Shown here: positions 1 through 6,685 of the stretch, piece by piece
Numbering within the stretch: the first letter of the stretch is position 1
Layout: every line of letters begins with the position of its first letter
Origin: DAIOFH01 sp036745875
Lineage (GTDB): Bacteria > Planctomycetota > SZUA-567
Reading direction: 5' to 3'
Assembly (NCBI GenBank): GCA_036745875.1
Contig: DAIOFH010000116.1
Location: 1 to 12,619 of the forward strand
Length of the DNA: 12,619 nucleotides
Program-made: the position numbers and the translations under genes
The notes under the pieces: model-generated
Told to the model about the DNA's origin: nothing
Databases searched by the model: none
What the model saw: the letters and a program-made list of their open reading frames with translations, nothing else

Positions 1-3000
1 CCCGGGGCGCGCCGCCCTGGCTTTCCATTCGCCCCGGGCCTCCCCGCCGGCTTTCAGGGTGACCTTTTGTTGTGTCGTTCCGGCGTCAATAAGTTCGAGG
101 ATGCCGCCCTCGAGGCTTATTTCCACTGTCGCGTCCTTGCCGCGCGGCAAGTAATTGTGGACGTTCGCGGAAAGGACGACTTCGTCCTTCTGGGTCAGGA
201 AGCGCGGCATTTGCGGGCGGATGATGATGTTTTTCGCCGTAACCGTCTCGACGGAGGCCTCTCCGACGCGGGTGCCGGACGCCTTGGTCCAGACGCGGGT
301 TTTCCAGGTGGTGAGGTTGTCCGGGAGGTCGACGGTGACGGTCGCTTTTCCGCCGGCGTCGACGTCGAGCGCCGCCAGCCACAGGGCGGTGCCGGCGAAA
401 TCGCTTCGCACTTCCGCTTCCGCCATGCCGCCGCCGGAGGTGGGCTCGGCCTGGGCCCGTGACCTTTGCTTGGCCAGGGCTTGCCGTGGCGCAGCAGGGG
501 GGGGTGCGGCGTCGGCAAACGCCATGGCGGCCGGGGCGGCAGCCATGGGCGCCTCCATCACCATTTCTACTTCCCCTCCCTCACTTCCGTAGAGGACGCC
601 CATGTCGTTCATCCCGTTCCAGTCAATTTCCATGCGACCGAAGACGCCGATGGGTTGCCAGCCCGGTTCGTCGGGAAGTCTGATGTTGCGACCGGAACGC
701 GCGAGCGATGTCTGCTGGTAGGGGCTGTAGTGGCGCTTCCAGCTCCAGAAGGCGGAGCGGATGTCCGGGACATTGCCGCCGCCGGAAATATATTCGACCG
801 CCTTGTCATACATGGCCACAACCGCCTGGCCGGGGACCGGCTTACCGTCCGGGTCCGTGACGCTTATCGTAAATTCCGCCTTGCCGCCGGGAAGGTGCCG
901 GGTCTGGTCCGGGACGATCCGGACGTTCAAGGTTTTTTCGGCCGGTGGCACGAACACTTCCACTACTTCGGAATACATCCTGCCGTCAAAGATGGTTATG
1001 GCTTCGCAGAAGAAATTCGGCTGCTCTGCGGCTCCGATCGCTTGGGAGTGGATATGGCTGCCGCTTTCCAGGACGACCTGCAGCGGTTTTCGATTGCCCG
1101 TCTGGGCGTAGTCGGCGCTGTTCGGGAAAAGAAGCACTGTGGCGGCGGGACGCTGCGAATTGACCGCCAGGAGCATCGTGTCGCCGGGTGCGTATTGCTT
1201 CTTGTCGGGCACGAGTTCGAGGCTGTTGTAACGGAAATCGCCCGCCTGCTCGGCATCTCCGCGGATGGCGAAGACGCGCCCGCCTTCAATCGACTCCCCG
1301 GCGTCCTTTCCCTCCTTCGCATTTGCCGTGTAGCTGATGCGGTACTGGCCGGAAGTTCCGGCGCGGAAGCGCAGGGTCGCCGCGCCGTCGGCGTTTGTCG
1401 AAAGGGGCCAGGACTCCACGGCCTCTTCCGAAACCGCTCCGCCCTTGCCGTAGCGGATCCTGTACAATGTGACTTCACCGGCGGTCTCGACTCCCTTCCC
1501 CTGGGGGGATTGGGCGCGGACGGTCAGGGCCGCGTCGTTTCCGGCCTGGTAAAAACCACGGTCGAGCCAGAGAGTGACGGCGAACGGCTCGCGCGCCGCG
1601 ACGACGGAGCCGGAACCGGTGATGACCCGGCGGCTGGAATCGGTGATTTCGGCGGATATTTCATAACGATGATCCTGGTCGCCGAACGTCTCGAGCGCCG
1701 AACTGGTGTCGATGGTCAAGACAAGCTTGCCTTCGTCGTCAAGCTCGCCTTCGCCTTCCACGACGACTTCGGGAGGTGAATAGCGGCCGTAGGCGGGAAT
1801 TCTCGCCTGCGCTCCCCAACTTTGCCAACCGGGCAGCCAGGCATAGTCGTAATCGCCGCGCCAATAGGAATCGCCGTAAAGCCAGTCCCACGGCGTCGGC
1901 GGGAACGGGGTGAAGGAATGGGCGGTCCTGGTGACGCGATAGCTCACCTTGGCGTCGGTTACCGGAGCGCCGAAATAGTATTTGGCGTCGATGACCGCCT
2001 TGACGGTATCGCCATGCTTGATCGTCTCTTCCTGGGTGGCGACGGAGACTTCGAATTCCGGAACTTTGTACTCTTCCAGGCGGAAGACGGAGGAGGACGA
2101 TCCGCCCAGGCAGGACGCGCTCAGGTGATAGGCGCCCAGTACGGCGGAACCGTCAAGGCTGATCGTGTCCTCGACGCCGCCGTTCGCGTCCGTGGCGAGC
2201 GATTTTTCATAGACCGCCTCGCCCATCGGGTTGTCGATCCTGATTCGTACCGGTGTGCCTCCCGGAAGCGGGCTGTCGCCGGCGTAGGAACGCGTCCCCG
2301 CCCAGACCTTGAAATGCACCTGCTCGTCAGGCTTGTAGACGGGGCGGTCGGTGATGACATAGACGCCGGGGCGCTTGTCAGCGGCCACGTCGAGGGCTAT
2401 GCCCCAGATGTTGGTGAAGCCGAGGTAGGCGAGGCGCTTGTCGTCCGTTTCCGCGAGGGTGAGCCAGCGCAATTTGGCGAATTTTTCCGTCGGCAACATG
2501 AGCATTCCGTCGTCGCCGACAAATTCGGCAAACTCGTTCGTGACGACCGCAGGTTTGTTCCGGTTGTCCCGGTATTCCAGGTTAAAGCCGAAGAAGGACA
2601 GTTTGGCTTTCGCCGCGGGCGAGCCTGTGGCGGCATCGGCGACAAAATAGAATTTTTCGCTGCCGATGGTTTTTTCCACCAGGGCTAAGTCGGACTGCCA
2701 AAGGATGATCCGCGAAAGGTTGCCGTTCTCCATTTGCGCCAGGACAAGGTACGCGCCCGCCTGGTCAAAGGGCATTTCAATGCTGATGCGCCGCGAATAG
2801 TGGCCGGGCAGGGGGGCGAGGGCGACGGCCCATTCGGCGGTTTTTTCCTGGATGAAATCCTTCAACCCGCTTTTTGCCGCGGCGATGCCGATTTCTTCCG
2901 GGCTGAGCGATCGGTAGTTGTCGAGGTCGCCTGATTTGAGTTTGTCCTTGATATGGTTGAGGAAGGCTTTTTCGTTCAGCTTGTAGGCGGTGAGTTTGAG

Positions 3001-4245
3001 GCTTTTGCCGTTGCGGAAGACGTAGGGAATACGGGCCTTGACGCCTGCCGGCTGGTTTTGGACCGTCTCGAAGTCGCCCTGGTTGCCGACGATGTTTTCC
3101 AGCGCGGCTTTTGCCTCAGTGTCGCCGCTGTCCTTGTCCAGCATATTGCGCCAAAACTGGGCGGCCTTTTCATATTGCTGCCTGTTTTCGAATATCTGCG
3201 CCAGATTGCGGTTCGCGATCGTATCGTAGGCGGACGGAATCAGGCGGCGCATGATCTTGATGTAATTATGCTCGTCCGGCAGGGCGATGCGCCTGATGCC
3301 GTTGGCGAGGCGGGCGATTGTCTCGTTTTCCGAAAGCGTCCTGACGGAATAGGGGTCCTCGTCCGCATTCGTTTCGCCGCCGGCGCGCATCGGGCGCGGC
3401 TGCGGATATTGCAGGATGGTCTGGACGCCGAACTGGCCGAGGAGAAAATCGGCATACCGCCAGTCGACGTCGTCCTTGTCGCCTTTCTCGCCATAAAGCG
3501 CTTGCCGCGACTGGAGCCAGCGCCAGCGCTGGCCGTCGTTTTGCGCCGCGTCCCATGACGAGGGAACGGAATAGAAAACCGGGTTGCCGTCCTTGTCGAC
3601 GGGAGCGCCCATGCCGCGCCGGCGGTAATAGGCGTAACTGGCGTCGACGTCGGGGAGCGGATCAAGCGGAGTGAGGGAAGTAAAGAGCCAGGCGTCGCGG
3701 TCGATCCTGCCGTCGGCGACAATCGCGGCGAACTTCCGGTAAAATCCGCTGAGGCCGGGTTTGTCGAGTCCATTGTCCGAAAGGGCGATCTTTTCGGCTT
3801 CAAGCATGGCGACTATGGCCCTGGCGCGGTCGCGTTCCTGCGCCTGGGCGTATTGGCCATTACGCTCAAGCGAGCGGACGAATTCGCCGTCGATGATCCT
3901 TCCCTCGTGGGGAATGTGCGCCGCAAGGGCGAAGGCTGCGGTGGCGACAAGGGCGGGGTTGTCCATCCGCCTGGCGAAAATTTCTTCCACGAGATTTTCC
4001 GACCATATCGGCCGGTCGAGATGCGCGGCGCATTCGAGGGCTTCTGGGAGGTCGCGGTCAGCACTCGTGTTGGCGGGGTCGAGGACGAGGAGGGAGTAGA
4101 GGTCCCAGGCTTCCCGATACATCCCGTCCTGCTTCTTTTGAAAAGCTTCATTCCGGCGTTTTTCCATCGTGTCATTGTCTCCGGCGGAGAGGGGAACGGC
4201 GGTCAAGAGAATGGAGGCGAATGAAAGGGTGATCAGTGTTCGCAT
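1..4245 (-). CDS. Alpha-2-macroglobulin family protein, C-terminus beyond window
   Basis: Periplasmic or surface protease-trap family (bacterial A2M, large extracellular alpha-helical protein type). The frame is open without a break from ATG at 4245 to base 1 (1415 codons). AGGAG at 4252-4256 lies 6 nt before the start. Residues 1-21 form a Sec signal peptide ending PLSA, with no lipobox cysteine. Residues about 30-390 are helical with TPR-like stretches (about 36-76 and 345-390). MG-type beta domains follow from about 400. The MG2 hallmark DRPVYKPDEQ is at 633-642, and an MG3-like domain starts near EEYKVPEFEV (about 724). A Trp/Tyr-rich insert lies at 776-821. Ala/Pro-rich residues 1216-1275 look like a bait region. 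They precede the A2M core, which starts with DFAGTALWLAALDV and LTTWKTRVWTK (1281-1321). The thioester domain and CxEQ site lie outside the window, so thioester status is unknown. Family assignment is secure; protease inhibition is inferred from the family. Confidence 0.94.
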   Translation of the reverse strand, partial: MRTLITLSFASILLTAVPLSAGDNDTMEKRRNEAFQKKQDGMYREAWDLYSLLVLDPANTSADRDLPEALECAAHLDRPIWSENLVEEIFARRMDNPALVATAAFALAAHIPHEGRIIDGEFVRSLERNGQYAQAQERDRARAIVAMLEAEKIALSDNGLDKPGLSGFYRKFAAIVADGRIDRDAWLFTSLTPLDPLPDVDASYAYYRRRGMGAPVDKDGNPVFYSVPSSWDAAQNDGQRWRWLQSRQALYGEKGDKDDVDWRYADFLLGQFGVQTILQYPQPRPMRAGGETNADEDPYSVRTLSENETIARLANGIRRIALPDEHNYIKIMRRLIPSAYDTIANRNLAQIFENRQQYEKAAQFWRNMLDKDSGDTEAKAALENIVGNQGDFETVQNQPAGVKARIPYVFRNGKSLKLTAYKLNEKAFLNHIKDKLKSGDLDNYRSLSPEEIGIAAAKSGLKDFIQEKTAEWAVALAPLPGHYSRRISIEMPFDQAGAYLVLAQMENGNLSRIILWQSDLALVEKTIGSEKFYFVADAATGSPAAKAKLSFFGFNLEYRDNRNKPAVVTNEFAEFVGDDGMLMLPTEKFAKLRWLTLAETDDKRLAYLGFTNIWGIALDVAADKRPGVYVITDRPVYKPDEQVHFKVWAGTRSYAGDSPLPGGTPVRIRIDNPMGEAVYEKSLATDANGGVEDTISLDGSAVLGAYHLSASCLGGSSSSVFRLEEYKVPEFEVSVATQEETIKHGDTVKAVIDAKYYFGAPVTDAKVSYRVTRTAHSFTPFPPTPWDWLYGDSYWRGDYDYAWLPGWQSWGAQARIPAYGRYSPPEVVVEGEGELDDEGKLVLTIDTSSALETFGDQDHRYEISAEITDSSRRVITGSGSVVAAREPFAVTLWLDRGFYQAGNDAALTVRAQSPQGKGVETAGEVTLYRIRYGKGGAVSEEAVESWPLSTNADGAATLRFRAGTSGQYRISYTANAKEGKDAGESIEGGRVFAIRGDAEQAGDFRYNSLELVPDKKQYAPGDTMLLAVNSQRPAATVLLFPNSADYAQTGNRKPLQVVLESGSHIHSQAIGAAEQPNFFCEAITIFDGRMYSEVVEVFVPPAEKTLNVRIVPDQTRHLPGGKAEFTISVTDPDGKPVPGQAVVAMYDKAVEYISGGGNVPDIRSAFWSWKRHYSPYQQTSLARSGRNIRLPDEPGWQPIGVFGRMEIDWNGMNDMGVLYGSEGGEVEMVMEAPMAAAPAAMAFADAAPPPAAPRQALAKQRSRAQAEPTSGGGMAEAEVRSDFAGTALWLAALDVDAGGKATVTVDLPDNLTTWKTRVWTKASGTRVGEASVETVTAKNIIIRPQMPRFLTQKDEVVLSANVHNYLPRGKDATVEISLEGGILELIDAGTTQQKVTLKAGGEARGEWKARAARPG
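421..600 (-). other. Probable bait region of the A2M-like protein
   Basis: Within the A2M gene this stretch encodes residues 1216-1275. They are dominated by Ala, Pro, Gly, Met and a basic patch (AKQRSR), with no predicted fold. It sits directly before the conserved A2M core (DFAGTALW). In the family, the exposed bait segment that proteases cut precedes this core. The assignment rests on position and composition, not on a conserved motif. Confidence 0.45.
1783..1920 (-). other. Trp/Tyr-rich insert in the MG3-like domain of A2M
   Basis: Residues 776-821 of the A2M-like protein contain six tryptophans (786, 788, 795, 803, 807, 810) and several tyrosines within about 25 residues, interspersed with Pro, Gly and Asp. 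The flanks are ordinary beta-rich MG sequence. It may be a surface loop for binding glycan or cell wall, or a rigid aromatic plug. No function can be assigned from sequence. Confidence 0.55.
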
Positions 4246-4550
4246 GGATGGCTCCTGTACAAGAAGAAAGGGTTCCCCCCGGAGGCAATGGCATTTATCA
4301 TTGTATCAATCACGGGAGAAACCACCACAGCAATAATTTTTTCAATTGGGGAACATCCCTACAGACGGAATTGACTTCAGTTTGGGTCACGATTTTTTAT
4401 TTTGGAGCATTTTATCGAGTCCGGGATTTATGACGCGACTTTTTCGGGGCACTATTAACATTGTTGGATCTACTCCCCAACGCCTGACCCTCGCCCCGTT
4501 TTGGGGGACGCGGGTCAGGGAAAGAGGGAGTGATGCAATAGGAGCATCAC
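4246..4550. other. Divergent intergenic region between A2M gene and tam
   Basis: This 305-nt stretch is clearly more AT-rich than its flanks and has no convincing gene. It should carry the promoters of both divergent genes. For the A2M gene (minus) a TACAAT -10 candidate at 4305-4300 overlaps the inverted repeat ATTG-TAT-CAAT (4300-4310), but no good -35 lies 16-18 nt upstream. For tam (plus) TTGACT at 4371-4376 with TTTTAT at 4395-4400 (18-nt spacer) is a weak candidate. A strong hairpin occupies 4483-4519. Short ORFs here lack ribosome binding sites. Confidence 0.6.
4483..4519 (+). other. Strong stem-loop in the tam leader
   Basis: CCTGACCC at 4483-4490 pairs perfectly with GGGTCAGG at 4512-4519. 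Inside, CG pairs with CG, and CCCC (4494-4497) pairs with GGGG (4504-4507) around a loop containing TTTT. That gives about 14 pairs with one mismatch and one bulge. No T-run follows on either strand, so it is not a canonical intrinsic terminator. It ends 20 nt before the tam RBS (4540-4544). It could be an mRNA 5' structure or an interspersed palindromic repeat; the window contains only one exact copy. Confidence 0.5.
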
Positions 4551-5345
4551 ATGAAAAACAACGAATTCAAGGATTGGCAGCCTGGGCGGTATTTGCGTTT
4601 CCACGGCGAAAGAACGCAACCGACCATCGATCTTGCCAAACGAGTAGGCTTGGCGGACCCGAAAAGAATTCTCGACCTGGGCTGTGGCCCCGGGAACAGC
4701 ACCGCCGTTCTTTCCGCCCTGTGGCCGGAAGCTGAAATAGTCGGGCTTGACAATTCGGAAACGATGCTGGCGGAGGCGGGTAAAACATCGTCACATATTC
4801 GGTGGATTCTGCACGACGCCGCTGAGGATATGGCGTTTCTGGGGAAATTCGACATAGTGTTTTCCAACGCCGCCTTGCAGTGGCTGCCTGACAACGAGCA
4901 ATTGATTCCCCGGCTGTACGGGATGTTGAATCCGGGCGGGGTGCTTGCCGTGCAGGTGCCGTACAGCCGTGACCTGCCAGCTTTCACCGTGCTCAAGGAA
5001 GTGACGTCAAGGCCGGAATGGCGGGAATTTTTTACCGACCCCACGGTGTTTCGCCTGCATCACGACTACCGGTTCTATTACAATGTCCTTTGTCGCCTGC
5101 CTGGAAAACTCGACCTTTGGCAGACGGAATATATTCACATCATGGATAGCGCCGACGCTGTTCTGGAATGGTATAAGGGAACGGGATTGCGGCCTTTTAT
5201 GCAGAAATTGGCGGATGAAGCGGTTCGAGAGCGTTTTCTCCAGGCATACGCCCAATGCATCGGGGAAATCTATCGCGCGCAGGACGACGGCAAGGTGCTT
5301 TTCCCATTTAAACGGATTTTCTTTGTGAAGGAACGAGAGTCCTGA
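4551..5345 (+). CDS. tam: Trans-aconitate 2-methyltransferase
   Basis: SAM-dependent methyltransferase of 264 aa that methylates trans-aconitate, the non-enzymatic isomer of cis-aconitate that inhibits aconitase; cytosolic. The start is set by AGGAG (4540-4544) 6 nt before ATG. SAM-binding motif I is LDLGCGPGNS (residues 41-50). The acidic residue ending the second strand is D67 in IVGLDNS. Motif IV is FDIVFSNAALQWLPD (100-114), and LNPGGVLAVQVP (126-137) follows. The C-terminal TGLRPFMQ (211-218) and the length (E. coli Tam is about 252 aa) match Tam specifically rather than a generic class I methyltransferase. It is the only confident plus-strand gene, divergent from A2M and convergent with the STN/M48 operon, so probably monocistronic. 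By eye its codons are less GC-biased than its neighbours', which could hint at transfer. Confidence 0.93.
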   Translation: MKNNEFKDWQPGRYLRFHGERTQPTIDLAKRVGLADPKRILDLGCGPGNSTAVLSALWPEAEIVGLDNSETMLAEAGKTSSHIRWILHDAAEDMAFLGKFDIVFSNAALQWLPDNEQLIPRLYGMLNPGGVLAVQVPYSRDLPAFTVLKEVTSRPEWREFFTDPTVFRLHHDYRFYYNVLCRLPGKLDLWQTEYIHIMDSADAVLEWYKGTGLRPFMQKLADEAVRERFLQAYAQCIGEIYRAQDDGKVLFPFKRIFFVKERES

Positions 5346-5503
5346 GGTGTTACGGCGGATGCATCCGGATTGCCCTCGAACCCGTAGGGGGAGAGGGTTG
5401 GGTTACACGACTATTTTTTGGAATGCAACTACGGTTAATCCGAGCATTTCATTTCGCGATAACCACGCCACAGTCGCATCCCAGAAAAACAGTTGTGCAA
5501 GCA
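5346..5503. other. Convergent intergenic region with G-rich imperfect hairpin
   Basis: This 158-nt gap separates the tam stop from the stop of the STN-domain gene. It holds the perfect palindrome CGGATGCATCCG (5356-5367) and an imperfect G-rich hairpin (CCCTC 5373-5377 with GAGGG 5393-5397; inner CCC/GGG around GTA). A T-run at 5414-5419 lies 16 nt past the hairpin, too far for a standard intrinsic terminator. No clear terminator is seen for either operon. Confidence 0.4.
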
Positions 5504-6685
5504 CTACGGCAGCGGGCTGCGGGTGATCCTGAGGATCTCCTCGCCGACAGCTTCCACCGCGTTCGGCGGAGCCATGACGGCGAGGATGCCGGTGCTGTCG
5601 GAATAGGCGAGGGAACACATGGGATCGACCCAAATGTGTGGGTAGACAGTGGAACGGATGCGGGAGACGAGTTCCGCCCTGCCGAGGCGCTCAGCCGCGC
5701 GTTTGGCATCAAAGCCCCGCACCGCGAGCCCCATCCAGTAGAACTCGCGCGTCTTGCAGTCCTCTTCCCATTCGCCCGGCTTGCCGGGTTCGAAAATGAC
5801 CGCGCCTGGGTTGAGGAATATGCGCCGGTTGAGGCCGAAGATGCCTGCCAGTTCCTCGGTGGCGCGGCCAAAACCGGTGCGCCCGGCGAGAAGGCCGGAG
5901 CGGACTTCACCCTGTCCCGGAACGCCGCTGAGAAGGAAGGCGACGTCGATGCGCGAGCAAATTTCACGCATGATGCGCCGGGGATCGACCAGACCCGCCT
6001 CGATGTCGAAGTCCGCGGCAAGAAGCCGGTTCCATGAAGCGCGTTCGATCGTGGAGGCTCTCGGAGCGTAGGCCATGGGTTGCGGAGCCGGAGCGCCGGC
6101 CGTGTCCCCTGATTTAAGGCAGAGGACGGCCTTGTCGAAATAGTCGGCAATGAGCGCGGGGGCTATGGTGATGGCTTTTGTCTGGATCCTGCCGTCAGGA
6201 GCGGATTTTCGCTCGATTGTGAATGAATTGTTTCCCGACAGGAGCGGCAGGACGCGAAGAAATTCCTGGAGCATCTCCGCCGTGCCGTTGACCGCGCCGC
6301 CCGGTTGGACAAGCTGGTCGACATCGTTGAAGCGGACGACGAACTCCTGGCCGACCCAGTCGTATCCCGAGGACATTTCGATCCTGCCGGATTCGGACAA
6401 GCGGTAACGGCAGCCGAAGAAGCGCGACAGGCACTCCATCGCCAGCCGCAGGCTGACCTCGCCCGTAACCATATGGATCTTTTGCCCGGTCTTTTGGTCG
6501 GGGAAGTCGGGCCGGTAATAGACAAGTTCGACGCCGGTCTGCCGGAGAATTTCGGACGCGACGTCATTGATGCCGCCGCCCCAGATGTCGAGCCTTACCG
6601 CCCTGTCGAGCGGGTACTGTTCTCCCGCCTGCAACGAAAAAAGGGGAAAAGCGAGGAGGAAAGCGATACCGGCCAGGAATCTCAT
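5504..6685 (-). CDS. Exported protein with two STN-like domains
   Basis: Hypothetical exported protein of 393 aa. The ATG at 6685 overlaps the TGA of the M48 gene as ATGA, implying translational coupling; a longer reading frame to 6877 only overlaps that gene. Residues 1-20 form a signal peptide (hydrophobic core, ending SLQA). Residues about 30-105 resemble an STN (secretin/TonB short N-terminal) domain: a helix IND-VASEIL, then SLRLAMECLSRFFGCRYRL and a closing strand GRIEMSS. A second copy at about 222-300 shows the same pattern (IMREICSRIDVAFLL, then ATEELAGIFGLNRRIF and GAVIFEP). Each is followed by an alpha/beta segment; the last (GILAVMAPPNAVEAVGEEI) recalls secretin N-domains. No secretin pore or TonB barrel follows. 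It is the third gene of the lipoprotein/M48 operon. STN is my fold-pattern call; function is unknown. Confidence 0.72.
   Translation of the reverse strand: MRFLAGIAFLLAFPLFSLQAGEQYPLDRAVRLDIWGGGINDVASEILRQTGVELVYYRPDFPDQKTGQKIHMVTGEVSLRLAMECLSRFFGCRYRLSESGRIEMSSGYDWVGQEFVVRFNDVDQLVQPGGAVNGTAEMLQEFLRVLPLLSGNNSFTIERKSAPDGRIQTKAITIAPALIADYFDKAVLCLKSGDTAGAPAPQPMAYAPRASTIERASWNRLLAADFDIEAGLVDPRRIMREICSRIDVAFLLSGVPGQGEVRSGLLAGRTGFGRATEELAGIFGLNRRIFLNPGAVIFEPGKPGEWEEDCKTREFYWMGLAVRGFDAKRAAERLGRAELVSRIRSTVYPHIWVDPMCSLAYSDSTGILAVMAPPNAVEAVGEEILRITRSPLP

Noticed and set aside
421..520. Possible frameshift in A2M at the C-run near 500
   Set aside because: Codon-by-codon reading across the run keeps one frame from residue 1216 into the conserved DFAGTALW core, so the gene is intact here.
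466..1779. A 437-codon plus-strand open frame inside the A2M gene
   Set aside because: It is antisense to well-conserved A2M domains. Its length follows from high GC content and codon bias, and it shows no recognisable domain and no RBS.
1822..2688. A 288-codon plus-strand open frame
   Set aside because: It is antisense to the MG2/MG3 region of the A2M gene, where the opposite frame carries clear family motifs.
4346..4735. Plus-strand frame running from the intergenic region into tam
   Set aside because: It begins with a TTG lacking an RBS and overlaps tam out of frame.
5356..5367. Perfect 12-bp palindrome CGGATGCATCCG
   Set aside because: Single copy in a convergent intergenic gap, not positioned as an operator for either gene; a chance palindrome is possible.
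5379..5419. Possible tam terminator (AACCC/GGGTT stem then T-run)
   Set aside because: The stem is weak and the T-run starts well after it, so it does not meet intrinsic terminator geometry.
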